The notes: a model not told the origin generated them from the letters alone. Numbered from the stretch's first letter, positions 47,140-56,172 are shown. The stretch: 64,000 nt of DNA from Tolypothrix tenuis PCC 7101 (GCF_002368295.1 NZ_AP018248.1:186001-250000); one strand, 5' to 3'. A program made the numbers and translations.

Positions 47140-47988
47140 ATGAAAACTATCTCATCTTCTCCTAATAGCTTTCCATCAAGGCAAACAATGAAAAAGCAAA
47201 AATCAAAATATCAATTTCTCAAAAATCGCCAAATTCAATCTTTCATTCCTTGGCTAGTACCCCTATCCATTATTGTTGTCTGGCAATTATTATCATCTAT
47301 AGGCATAATCCCTACAAGAATTTTACCTGCGCCTTTAAGTGTGCTGGGCGCTGCTATTCATTTAGCTCAAACTGGTGAACTATTTAGAAATATTGGTATT
47401 AGTGCTGCTAGAGCAATTTCTGGGTTTTTGGTAGGTGGCAGTATTGGCTTTATTTTAGGTTTAGTAAATGGGATTTCTCCGATTGCCGAGAAATTGTTAG
47501 ATACTTCTATTCAAATGTTACGTAATATTCCCAACCTAGCATTAATACCCCTAGTAATTTTATGGTTTGGAATTGGGGATGAAGCTAGATTATTTCTTGT
47601 ATCTTTAGGTGTAATGTTCCCAATTTATTTAAATACATTTCATGGTATCCGGAGCGTAGATTCTGGATTAATTGAAATGGGAAAAGTTTATGGTTTAAAT
47701 ACTTGGGGTTTATTTTGGCGAATTATTCTCCCCGGCGCATTATCTTCTATTTTGGTAGGTGTGCGTTTTTCTTTAGGTATCATGTGGTTGACACTGATTG
47801 TTGCTGAAACCATCGCTGCTGATTCTGGGATTGGTTATATGGCAATGAACGCCAGAGAATTTATGCAAACAGATGTTGTAGTATTAAGCATTTTGCTATA
47901 CGCCTTATTTGGTAAATTAGCAGATGTAATCGCCAGATCCTTAGAAACCTACTGGTTGCAATGGAATCCCAGTTATTTGAAAGGGTAA
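47140..47988 (+). CDS. ssuC: Aliphatic sulfonate ABC transporter permease
   Basis: 282 aa; an ATG at 47188 is an alternative start. About six membrane spans. The cytoplasmic EAA loop EMGKVYGLNTWGLFWRIILP (~179) contacts the ATPase, and ILPAPLSVLGAAIHL is typical of SsuC/TauC/NrtB permeases. It should form the channel with SsuB (42412) and receive substrate from the SsuA-like lipoproteins. Met content is normal, as expected for an integral membrane protein. Confidence 0.92.
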   Translation: MKTISSSPNSFPSRQTMKKQKSKYQFLKNRQIQSFIPWLVPLSIIVVWQLLSSIGIIPTRILPAPLSVLGAAIHLAQTGELFRNIGISAARAISGFLVGGSIGFILGLVNGISPIAEKLLDTSIQMLRNIPNLALIPLVILWFGIGDEARLFLVSLGVMFPIYLNTFHGIRSVDSGLIEMGKVYGLNTWGLFWRIILPGALSSILVGVRFSLGIMWLTLIVAETIAADSGIGYMAMNAREFMQTDVVVLSILLYALFGKLADVIARSLETYWLQWNPSYLKG

Positions 47989-48121
47989 GCAAAACACTGT
48001 TAATTATCTAGGGTTATCCAGATTTGCCACATTTTCAGCTATAATTTATTGGCAATAGAGGTAGCTAATTACTCGCAGTGCGAAGCCTTGAAAGATTTGC
48101 AGCATATAGATTTGAAATGAA

Positions 48122-48194
48122 TGGAGAATAGGGAACTCGAATCCCTGACCTCTGCGGTGCGATCGCAGCGCTCTACCAACTGAGCTAATTCCCC
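48122..48194 (-). tRNA. tRNA-Ala(CGC)
   Basis: A 73-nt cloverleaf on the minus strand: acceptor GGGGAAT/ATTCTCC with the G3-U70 alanine identity pair, D-arm GCTCAGTTGGTAGAGC, anticodon arm CTGCG-ATCGCAC-CGCAG with anticodon CGC, and T-arm AGGGA-TTCGAGT-TCCCT, then discriminator A. CCA is not encoded. The anticodon arm contains the HIP1 octamer GCGATCGC. No large variable loop is present. Confidence 0.95.
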
Positions 48195-48264
48195 TTATCT
48201 AAGATTGTAGATAGCGAAATCTGAGGAATAATCTTCAAATTATGCATATTCACTATTTCCTATC

Positions 48265-48993
48265 TTACCATTTATCTGCGGTTGGTTGTAACTCTTTCTG
48301 GGAAAACACTTCTTGCACTCGTTCTAGTTCCAAATCAGTCAAATAATCTACAGTCCAGTTACAACAGCGCTGAAGCATATGGAAGGGGTAAGTATTAGCT
48401 ACACCAACTACTTGCATTTGCGCTCTTTTGGCGGCTTGGATACCAGCTGGGGTATCTTCAATTGCTAAACATTCTGTTGTTTGTAGATTCAAGTCGGGAT
48501 ATTTTTGGTTGAGACGTGTTACTGCCAACAAATAACCATCCGGTTCTGGTTTACTGGTGGTGATATCGTCACCCGCGACTATGACGGGAAAATATTCAGT
48601 TAATTGCGCGCGTTGCAGTACTATATCTATTTCTTGGCGAATTGCACCACTAACTAGCCCTAGTTTGAGATTATGGGAGCGCGCTTGAAATATTAAGTCG
48701 TCTACACCTGAGTATAAAGGCAGTTTTTCCAGCTGCTCTAGTTCTTGGACATACATCTGCGCTTTTTGCTGGAGTAACTGAGTTAGATATTCTTCACTGA
48801 GGACACGACCGCGATTGTACAACAATTCTTGAAAACAAGCGCGGTCACTGCGTCCTAAAGATGCTTGACGTTCGCTATCCCGTTGCGGTTGCAAATTTTC
48901 TTGAATCAGAATCTCATCGATCAAGCGCAGGTGGATTTGTTCATCTTTAATGATGACACCATTAAAATCAAATAAAATCGCCTTTAAACTCAT
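48265..48993 (-). CDS. HAD-superfamily hydrolase (subfamily IA, phosphoglucomutase-like)
   Basis: 242 aa. Motif I reads FDFNGVI: the nucleophile Asp is present but the second, acid-base Asp is Asn. Motif II is GLVSGA, motif III includes Lys in SKPEPDGYL, and motif IV is IEDTPAGIQAAKRA. The family usually dephosphorylates or isomerises sugar phosphates; the DxN change may shift or weaken the activity. The start ATG overlaps the upstream methyltransferase stop (ATGA), so the two are translationally coupled. Confidence 0.82.
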   Translation of the reverse strand: MSLKAILFDFNGVIIKDEQIHLRLIDEILIQENLQPQRDSERQASLGRSDRACFQELLYNRGRVLSEEYLTQLLQQKAQMYVQELEQLEKLPLYSGVDDLIFQARSHNLKLGLVSGAIRQEIDIVLQRAQLTEYFPVIVAGDDITTSKPEPDGYLLAVTRLNQKYPDLNLQTTECLAIEDTPAGIQAAKRAQMQVVGVANTYPFHMLQRCCNWTVDYLTDLELERVQEVFSQKELQPTADKW

Positions 48994-49907
48994 GCCTTTA
49001 TGCCAAAAACTGGGGAGCCAAGATCCTCTAAATCATTATTATCGATTTTGCCATCTGTTGATTTTGATACGGTCTGCTTTACTGTGTTGTATTTAGTTAC
49101 ATCAACTTTTGATATGGGTTTTACGCCACTAGTTACTTGATGCATCCACCAAACATCTTTGCTTGATAAAGCCAAAAATCCTGCTTGATTCATGCTCTCA
49201 TGGAGATTGAAAGCAGCATAGTCCCGCAGATAAAGCTCTTCAAACACTTCTTTGAGCCATTCTAACTGACGCAGGGCCTTTTGATTACTATCTAAAATTA
49301 ATACTTGCCCACCAACTACCAGCAATCGGAAGCATTCGCGCAAAATGGTTTGGGATACGGTGGTGGGGATTTCGCGAAATAATAAAGAAGCTGTCACTAA
49401 GTCAAAAGAAGCATCAGGAAAGGCGGTTTTTTCAGCATTACCATGTCGCCACAGTATGTCTAAACCAGCACTTGTAGCTTTATGTTCTGCCATTACCAAC
49501 ATATAAGCAGACAAATCTAAGCCGATGACTTGGGCTTGGGGGAAAGCCTGTTTTAACATCAAGGTAGTTGAACCTGTACCACAACCCAAATCTAGTATGC
49601 GTCGTGGCTGGACTTGAATTGCATCAATCACAGCTTGGCGGACAAGGGTTTCATTTGGTGGCAGCAGATATTGCAGAATTGGATCGTAGGAAACTACTAC
49701 CTTGGGGTGGAGATAACCACCCTCAATGCCACGAAATTTATAGCTACTGTAGTAAGAGGGTAAAATTACATCGTCTCTATGGAAGCGATCGCTCTGTTTT
49801 TTCCAGTCAATACTCAAAGCATACCGCTCTAATCCCTCTTCATCAATTAAAAAGCTGACTACAGGGGATATCAAACGTTCCCAGATTTTATGTTGAGGAA
49901 CCGCCAT
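48990..49907 (-). CDS. SAM-dependent class I methyltransferase
   Basis: 305 aa. Motif I RRILDLGCGTGSTTLMLKQA (~98-117), VIGLDLSAYMLVMA and FDLVTASLLFREIP are typical of Methyltransf_11/25 enzymes. The N-terminal ~80 residues (RFHRDDVILPSYYSSYKFRG) recur in cyanobacterial relatives of unknown substrate. It overlaps the HAD hydrolase gene by four bases. Confidence 0.83.
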   Translation of the reverse strand: MAVPQHKIWERLISPVVSFLIDEEGLERYALSIDWKKQSDRFHRDDVILPSYYSSYKFRGIEGGYLHPKVVVSYDPILQYLLPPNETLVRQAVIDAIQVQPRRILDLGCGTGSTTLMLKQAFPQAQVIGLDLSAYMLVMAEHKATSAGLDILWRHGNAEKTAFPDASFDLVTASLLFREIPTTVSQTILRECFRLLVVGGQVLILDSNQKALRQLEWLKEVFEELYLRDYAAFNLHESMNQAGFLALSSKDVWWMHQVTSGVKPISKVDVTKYNTVKQTVSKSTDGKIDNNDLEDLGSPVFGIKA

Positions 49908-50284
49908 AGAATTGCGCCAAATCGTGGATAGGTGATGGAAACCACAGTGCTATTATTTACAAATTTTAATATATTTCTCAGAAATCTGCCGTTATTGGGA
50001 AGCGATGCCTTCGGCTTCTCTGCTAGGTGCTGTGCCAATGCTAACGCAGATGATAATTCCTGATTCAGAACAGCTTTGATGCTGGAGTTGACATTTTCAG
50101 AATACAACTACTACATTTGTAGTATAGCTAATTCAAGCTTCCCACAACTGGTAAAGCTTCCTCATTGTGTGGAAGTTAAGCAAAAACTATATTGTATGTA
50201 AATTAATACTATGAACAATGATAAAAATACGTAATTTTGTCTTAAATTTTAAATTACACTCAAGAACTGGAAATTAATAGAATT
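49908..50284. other. Divergent intergenic region before rtcB
   Basis: 377 bp. A 78-codon frame on the minus strand overlapping the methyltransferase start has no family features and is not accepted as a gene. It probably contains promoters for the methyltransferase and rtcB. Confidence 0.4.
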
Positions 50285-52510
50285 ATGCCCTACGAAAAAT
50301 TAGAAATTTCCGCACCAACGCCTGTATTATCTTGGGCTAATCACGCTTTGGGTAACGAAGAAACCAAAATGGCTAAGAATGTAGCATCACTGCCATTTGT
50401 ATTTAAGCACGTAGCTTTGATGCCAGATGTGCATTTAGGTAAAGGTGCTTTAGTCGGTTCTGTACTTGCTACTAAAGAAGCAATTATACCTGCTGCTGTG
50501 GGTGTGGATATTGGTTGCGGAATGGCGGCGATGAAATTGCCATTTACTGCTGAAAAACTTGAAGGTAAACTCAAGAAAATTCGCCTAGAGCTTGAAGCAG
50601 CAATTCCTACTGGATTCAACGAAAATAAAGAAGTTGAAAAATCTGTTACTAATTGGCAACGCTGGAGTGATTTTAAAGATTTGCATCGTGGTGTGCAAAA
50701 TCTGGAAAGCAAAGCAATGAAACAAATGGGTTCTCTGGGAGGGGGTAAAACATTGCCCCTTACTGTAGTAATGCAGTAATCAAAACTCGTCCAAATCGGT
50801 GAAGGCTGAGATTGCTAATACCGAGGGAAGCGGTAAAACGCCCCGTAGAGAGCAGAGGGACTTGAGCATCCTAAATAATTTAGGATGAAGGTGTGCTCCG
50901 AACTATACCGAATAGGAAGGTATAGAATCAAGCAGAAATGCCTTGATCGATTGCAACTTTCATCTATGATATTGTGGTTTAATGAAACCCACTGATATCA
51001 ATCTTGACAATCCCTATTACGCTTACTTATTTGGCTTCATCCAAACTGATGGACATCTGTACAATAACACTCGCGATCGAGGTCGTCTAAGTATAGAGGT
51101 CAACAAGAAAGATGAACATATACTGTGGGCATTCAAGAGCCTCTTACCGTTCAATTCTTCAATTACTGAGCGTGTACGAAAAACTAATTTTAGTAATAAT
51201 CATACATCAGTTATTTGGAGAGTTTATGATAAACGATTTCGAGATTATCTTGAATTATGGGGTTTACCAAATGGATGTAAATCGGAGTTAATCAAAACTC
51301 CTAGTTGTAGCTTCTCAAAAGTAGATTACTTTAGAGGTCTAATAGACGGAGATGGATCGCTAGGGCTAACTTGCAAAGGCTTTCCTTTTCTATCTTTCGT
51401 TACTTCTAGCTCACATATTGTTGTTGAGTATATAGAATTAATTAGCCAAATTACAGGCAAAGTAAAGACTTCTAACAGAAATACGAGAGATAGCATTTAC
51501 AACATAGTAGTGTACAAAGAAGATGCTCAAAAACTAGCAAAGCATTTGTACTATGATGGTTGTCTAGCTTTATCTAGAAAACTCATCAAGGCTAATGAAG
51601 TGTTAAATTGGAGCCGTCCTGCTAATATGAGGTGTGTCACAAATAGAAAATTTTGGACACCTGAAGAAGATAAGTACATTACTAATCATCCAATTGAGTC
51701 TTCAATGAAAGTGCTAGGCAGAAGTCGAAATAGTATTGAACTAAGACTGTGGAGACTAAATAAGCAAAGCAAGCAATCAGTAACAAATTGAACCATTTTA
51801 TTGAGGTTTGCCTCGATACAGAGAATTACGTTTGGTTGATGCTACATTCTGGTTCGCGTAATATTGGCAATAATTTGGCGCAGTGCCATATTAATACAGC
51901 TAAAGAATTAGCGAAGCTTGCAGATAATAATTTGCCTGATCCAGATTTAGCGCATTTTGTAGCTGGTACTCCAGAATTTGAAGCTTACTGGAACGATTTA
52001 CAATGGGCGCAGGAATATGCACGTTTCAATCGTGATGTAATGATGGCGCGATTTAAGCGGATTATTGAGAAACATCTTGCAGGTGGTAAAGCAACTAAAC
52101 CTTTATTAGTAGTAAATTGCCATCATAATTACGCTGAAAAAGAAGTACATTTTGGCGAAGATGTTTATGTAACTCGTAAAGGTGCTGTCCGCGCGCAAAC
52201 TGAAGATTATGGCATAATTCCTGGTTCAATGGGAGCTAAATCTTTCATTGTTAAAGGTAAAGGTAATGCTCATAGTTTCTGCTCTTGTTCTCATGGCGCA
52301 GGGCGTTTAATGTCTAGAAATAAGGCAAAAAATGCCTATACTCTTGATGATTTAATTGAGCAGACTAAGGGTATAGAATGTCGTAAAGATGAAGGCGTAT
52401 TAGATGAGATTCCTGGTGCTTATAAGCCAATAGACCAAGTAATGGCAAATCAAGCTGATTTGGTGGAAGTTGTCGCTACACTCAAACAAGTTTTGTGTGT
52501 GAAAGGATAA
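50285..52510 (+). CDS. rtcB: RNA-splicing ligase RtcB, interrupted by a group I intron (exons 50285-50746 and 51791-52510)
   Basis: The spliced product is 393 aa. Exon 1 (154 codons) carries the metal-binding Cys in VDIGCGMA and ends in GSLGGG; exon 2 begins with NHFIEV. The Asn-His pair at the junction, His in LMLHSGSRN, His in VNCHHNYAEKE and the guanylylated His in CSHGAGRLMSR are all present, so the joined enzyme should be active. RtcB ligates 2',3'-cyclic phosphate to 5'-OH RNA ends with GTP and Mn(II), in tRNA splicing or RNA repair. Unspliced mRNA would give a truncated 164-residue protein. The exon boundaries were inferred from frame, family sequence and intron pairing. Confidence 0.92.
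50747..51790 (+). ncRNA. Group I self-splicing intron in rtcB
   Basis: 1,044 nt. P1 forms between the exon end AGGGGGU and the intron guide GCCCCUU, with a U-G pair at the 5' splice site, and the intron ends in G, as group I introns require. Downstream core elements are visible: GACTTGAGC and GTGCTCC provide a P7-like GAGC/GCTC pairing, the perfect stem ATCCTAAAT/ATTTAGGAT between them fits P8, and CTATACC/GGTATAG fits P9. Stops in the exon 1 frame exclude an intein. The subgroup is not assigned. The intron encodes the endonuclease at 50982-51791. Confidence 0.87.
50982..51791 (+). CDS. LAGLIDADG homing endonuclease encoded in the rtcB intron
   Basis: 269 aa. Two LAGLIDADG motifs, YLFGFIQTDGHL (~15-26) and YFRGLIDGDGSLGL (~117-130), make it a single-chain two-domain enzyme with Asp catalytic residues. 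A C-terminal Myb/SANT-like segment (WTPEEDKYI ... GRSRNSIELRLWRL) probably adds DNA contacts. It would cut intronless rtcB near GGG/NHF and spread the intron. The TGA stop uses the last two intron bases and the first base of exon 2. No clear ribosome-binding site is seen. It looks intact. Confidence 0.9.
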   Translation: MKPTDINLDNPYYAYLFGFIQTDGHLYNNTRDRGRLSIEVNKKDEHILWAFKSLLPFNSSITERVRKTNFSNNHTSVIWRVYDKRFRDYLELWGLPNGCKSELIKTPSCSFSKVDYFRGLIDGDGSLGLTCKGFPFLSFVTSSSHIVVEYIELISQITGKVKTSNRNTRDSIYNIVVYKEDAQKLAKHLYYDGCLALSRKLIKANEVLNWSRPANMRCVTNRKFWTPEEDKYITNHPIESSMKVLGRSRNSIELRLWRLNKQSKQSVTN

Positions 52511-53040
52511 TCCAAAATTTGATTATAGATCAACACAGTTCAGATAAGCTCATTAGTGATTGATTTGTCACTTGTGGAAAAGCTAGCACAATTGGGGGAT
52601 TCTCCCCCAAACCCCCGATTGGGGGACGGTTGCGTCCCCCAAACCCCCTCCAAAATTATTGTTTTGTTGTCAATTTATTTTCTTAACTGAACTGTATTGG
52701 ATTCTAGATTGAAAATTAACTGCTGCGGTTGGCTTGTGTAAGTTTATCTATCGCTATCATTTTTTCAAATTTGTATAACTTTCAAAAGTGGGTAATACCC
52801 ACTTTTTTAATATATATTTATACGAAAATTGTAAACGAGTAATGACATAAAGATTGTGGATGTTCTCTACCAATCTGTCGCGTTATTTTTTCAAGATAGT
52901 ATAAGTTAAAGACGAGAATCTGCCTAAAGATATAAATCTTTTGTGTAAAAATTCCTTAGCCTAACTACTAGGCTAATCTAGCCCAAAATCAAAAAATTGC
53001 ATAAAAACTGAAGTTGCTGCTGGCAATAGCAAGGATATTA
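52511..53040. other. Intergenic region with G/C-run hairpins
   Basis: 530 bp, no gene seen. Around 52594-52651, runs of CCCCC and GGGGG (ATTGGGGGACGG, GCGTCCCCCAAACCCCC) can fold into hairpins that may terminate rtcB; similar blocks are common Nostocales repeats. The remainder is the likely CheB-like promoter region. Confidence 0.45.
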
Positions 53041-54072
53041 ATGGCTGATAGCGAAAAGCAGACTATTGTACGCGATATCATCGTCGTAGGTACTTCGGCT
53101 GGGGGAGTTGAGGCACTTACTGAGTTAGTTAAATATTTGCCGCCGAATCTGAATGCATCTGTCATTATAGTGCTGCATTTACCTAGTCATAGCCCTAATG
53201 TTCTGGCAGATATCCTCAATCGTGGTAGTAGATTACCAGTATTTCTGGCACAAGATGGGCAAGCAATTGAGAAAGGACATATCTATGTTGCGCCATCCGA
53301 TCGCCATTTGTTGGTGAAAGCAGGATATTTGCAATTGTGGCAGGGGCCAAAAGAAAATGGCTCACGCCCAGCTATCGATCCATTATTTCGCACCGCAGCA
53401 CGGGCTTATGGACAGCGACTCGTGGCGGTGTTACTCACGGGTTTACTTGATGATGGAACAGCAGGATTGATGGCGGTAAAAATGCGCGATGGTGTAGCTA
53501 TTGTGCAGCGCCCTGATGATGCATTATATGCGGCAATGCCCAGCAATGCGATCGCTAATGTCGATGGCATTGACTATATTTTGCCACTATCGGAAATCCC
53601 ATCCACCTTAGCCAAGCTAGCTAACACTCCCAAGGAAGAAGAACCAGAAAAACCTGTAACCAGGGAGATGGAATTAGAATCGGAGATGGCAAATTTTGAT
53701 ATAGAAGAATTAGAAAGTGACGCTATACCAGGGAATCCATCACCCTTTACCTGTCCCGATTGTGGTGGGAGTTTATGGGAAATCGAGGACGGGAAGCTGT
53801 TACGGTTTCGGTGTCATGTAGGCCATGCTTTTAGTGCTAAAACTCTGCTAACAAAGCAATCTGATAAATTGGAAGATGCTTTATGGATTGCAGTTAGGGC
53901 ATTGCAAGAGAAAGCTACTTTGGCAGATCGCATGGCTTCGCGAATGCGCGATCGCAATTTATCTTTAGCAGCAAAAAGATTACAACAACAATCAGAAGAT
54001 GCTCAACAGCAATCCGAAATTATTCAGGAAGTGCTAAAGATGCTGAATGGTAAGAGTGCTGAGTCTACTTAA
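53041..54072 (+). CDS. CheB-type methylesterase, stand-alone, with C-terminal zinc ribbon
   Basis: 343 aa from ATG 53041; an in-frame TTG at 53014 is less likely. The CheB catalytic Ser lies in GTSAGGVEAL (~21), His in VLHLPSHSPN, and the active-site Asp in LLTGLLDDGTAGL. No receiver domain is present. A C-terminal CPDCGG ... CHVGHAF segment looks like a zinc ribbon, followed by helices. Stand-alone CheB proteins often serve non-chemotaxis chemosensory modules; no CheR or receptor gene is adjacent. Confidence 0.85.
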   Translation: MADSEKQTIVRDIIVVGTSAGGVEALTELVKYLPPNLNASVIIVLHLPSHSPNVLADILNRGSRLPVFLAQDGQAIEKGHIYVAPSDRHLLVKAGYLQLWQGPKENGSRPAIDPLFRTAARAYGQRLVAVLLTGLLDDGTAGLMAVKMRDGVAIVQRPDDALYAAMPSNAIANVDGIDYILPLSEIPSTLAKLANTPKEEEPEKPVTREMELESEMANFDIEELESDAIPGNPSPFTCPDCGGSLWEIEDGKLLRFRCHVGHAFSAKTLLTKQSDKLEDALWIAVRALQEKATLADRMASRMRDRNLSLAAKRLQQQSEDAQQQSEIIQEVLKMLNGKSAEST

Positions 54073-54188
54073 AAACAAGCTACGCGTAGCTTACTTTCAT
54101 AAGTATTCAAATAACCTATTATAAGTGTGTAATCGCTAGGTAAACATTCTGATATCATCAATTTTGTCAAATAAATACAAAATTGATT

Positions 54189-55085
54189 ATGGAAGCCAGC
54201 TTTTTGACGGCCGTTGTTTTACCTGTTGCCCTGGCTATCATTATGCTAGGAATGGGTTTATCTCTGATTCCAGAAGATTTCCAACGTATAAAGAAGTATC
54301 CGAAAGCTGTCGCCATTGGCTTGATTAGTCAGTTAGTTTTTTTACCGATTATTGCCTTCGTCATTACTAAAGTTGTACCCATGCAACCTGCGATCGCTAT
54401 GGGGTTAATGATTGTGGCATTATGTCCAGGTGGGGTATCCTCAAATGTCATCACATTCTTAGCTAAGGGTGATGTTGCCCTTTCAGTTACTCTCACAGCT
54501 TTTAGCAGTGTAATTACAGTATTTACAATTCCTGTAGTAGGAAACCTAGCATACCAGCACTTTATGGGAGAGACAGCTGCGATCGCTTTACCCATTGGTG
54601 CTACTATATTACAAATTTTTCTGATGACGCTGCTGCCTATAGGGTTGGGAATGGGAGTGCGGCAGCTATTTCCAGAAGTTGCTCGTCGTCTAGAAAAAGT
54701 AACTAACCGTCTAGCAGTTTCTTTCTTGGCGTTAATTATTCTGCTGCTGATTATTCGTGAATGGAATCGTCTACCTAGCTTTATTGTGCAAGTGGGAGTA
54801 GGTGCAGCGCTTTTGAATGTGATTTCAACGTTGGCAGGGTTTTATATTGGCAAGCTATTTAACCTCAATCCGCCGCAGCAAATCTGCATTGCCATTGAAG
54901 TTGGCATCCAAAATGGCACGTTAGCGATCGCAATTACTGCTGGGTTACTCAATAATCCTGATATGGCAGTACCAGCAGCGATTTACAGTCTGTTTATGAA
55001 TGTGACAGCTTTGATTGCGATTAGCTACGGTAGAAAGTTGGCTGCAATCACTCCTGTTCAGCAGCCTGTGGAAAGTCAGGTTTAA
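54189..55085 (+). CDS. Bile acid:sodium symporter (BASS) family transporter
   Basis: 298 aa from ATG 54189; a TTG two codons upstream is possible. About nine membrane spans. Family signatures are ALCPGGVSSNVITFLAKGD (~79-97) and EVGIQNGTLAIAI (~238). Family members carry organic anions with Na+; the substrate cannot be deduced. It follows the CheB-like gene by 116 bp. Confidence 0.85.
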   Translation: MEASFLTAVVLPVALAIIMLGMGLSLIPEDFQRIKKYPKAVAIGLISQLVFLPIIAFVITKVVPMQPAIAMGLMIVALCPGGVSSNVITFLAKGDVALSVTLTAFSSVITVFTIPVVGNLAYQHFMGETAAIALPIGATILQIFLMTLLPIGLGMGVRQLFPEVARRLEKVTNRLAVSFLALIILLLIIREWNRLPSFIVQVGVGAALLNVISTLAGFYIGKLFNLNPPQQICIAIEVGIQNGTLAIAITAGLLNNPDMAVPAAIYSLFMNVTALIAISYGRKLAAITPVQQPVESQV

Positions 55086-55191
55086 CAATAGGCAAGGGGG
55101 AAAGGGTAAGGGGGAAAGGTTTTGTATTTTCCCCTTCCCCTTTCACCTTTCCCCTTTTTCCCATTACATATACGAGTGTAGACAATTCGTA

Positions 55192-56172
55192 TTAGCGGTT
55201 AACTGTACTCATGTCAGAATAGCGATCGCCTGCTGCTGTTCCTTTGGGTGCAACGGCTTCGATTTGGCTTAAATCTTCCTGAGTTAAGTTAATTTCGGTA
55301 GCAGCAATATTTTCTTCAAGGTAAGTACGGCGTTTTGTACCAGGAATGGGAACGATATCTTCACCTTGCGCTAATAGCCAAGCTAAAGCTAGCTGACTAG
55401 GAGTTACGCCTTTAGCATTAGCGATCGCTTTTACCTTCTCTACTAATTCCAGGTTTTTGTGGAAATTCTCACCTTGGAAGCGGGGAGCATTTCTGCGATA
55501 GTCATCAGCTGCGAGATCATCTGGACTTGCGATCGCACCTGATAAAAAACCACGTCCTAATGGACTGTAGGGAACAAAGCCGATTCCTAATTCCCGCACA
55601 GTTGGTAAAATTTCATCTTCGGGATCGCGACTCCACAGCGAATATTCTGTTTGCAAGGCGCTAATTGGATGCACTGCATTTGCCCGGCGAATTGTGCTAG
55701 GCGCAGCTTCCGAAAGTCCTAAATACCGAACTTTACCTTGCTGTACTAACTCCGCCATCGCGCCTACAGTATCTTCAATTGGCACATTGGGATCTACCCG
55801 ATGTTGATAATAAAGGTCGATGACATCAACTCCCAAGCGTTGCAGCGAAGCATCACAAGCTTCATGCACATATTCTGGTGTACCACAGACACCCTTCCAG
55901 CCGCCATCTTCCGTGCGGACATTACCAAACTTAGTTGCTAAGATGACACTATCTCGACGGTCTTTAATAGCTCTGCCCACTAACTTTTCATTAGTAAACG
56001 GGCCATACATATCTGCAGTATCTAAGAAATTCAGCCCCAATTCTAAAGCGCGGTGAATAGTAGTGATCGCTTCTTGCTCATCTCGCCCACTATAAAACTC
56101 CGACATTCCCATACAACCTAATCCCAGTTGGGAAACTTCTAACCCTTGTTGACCAAGTTTTCGTTTTTTCAT
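55192..56172 (-). CDS. Aldo-keto reductase (AKR13-like)
   Basis: 326 aa. Catalytic Asp/Tyr in FLDTADMYGPF, Lys in VILATKFG and His in LYYQHRVDP; cofactor-binding IPGTKRRTYLEENIAA near the C-terminus. Compared with the Tas-like protein at 32451 it has a normal Met/Cys content and belongs to another subgroup. A clear GGAG ribosome-binding site precedes the ATG. Confidence 0.87.
   Translation of the reverse strand: MKKRKLGQQGLEVSQLGLGCMGMSEFYSGRDEQEAITTIHRALELGLNFLDTADMYGPFTNEKLVGRAIKDRRDSVILATKFGNVRTEDGGWKGVCGTPEYVHEACDASLQRLGVDVIDLYYQHRVDPNVPIEDTVGAMAELVQQGKVRYLGLSEAAPSTIRRANAVHPISALQTEYSLWSRDPEDEILPTVRELGIGFVPYSPLGRGFLSGAIASPDDLAADDYRRNAPRFQGENFHKNLELVEKVKAIANAKGVTPSQLALAWLLAQGEDIVPIPGTKRRTYLEENIAATEINLTQEDLSQIEAVAPKGTAAGDRYSDMSTVNR

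Noticed and set aside
49871..50107. 78-codon frame upstream of the methyltransferase
   Set aside because: It overlaps the methyltransferase start on the same strand, lacks a ribosome-binding site and shows no recognisable family.
50747..51790. Intein interrupting RtcB
   Set aside because: The exon 1 frame hits a stop at 50777-50779 and the endonuclease has its own start and stop, so the insert is not translated in frame with the host; the splice-site pairings fit a group I intron.
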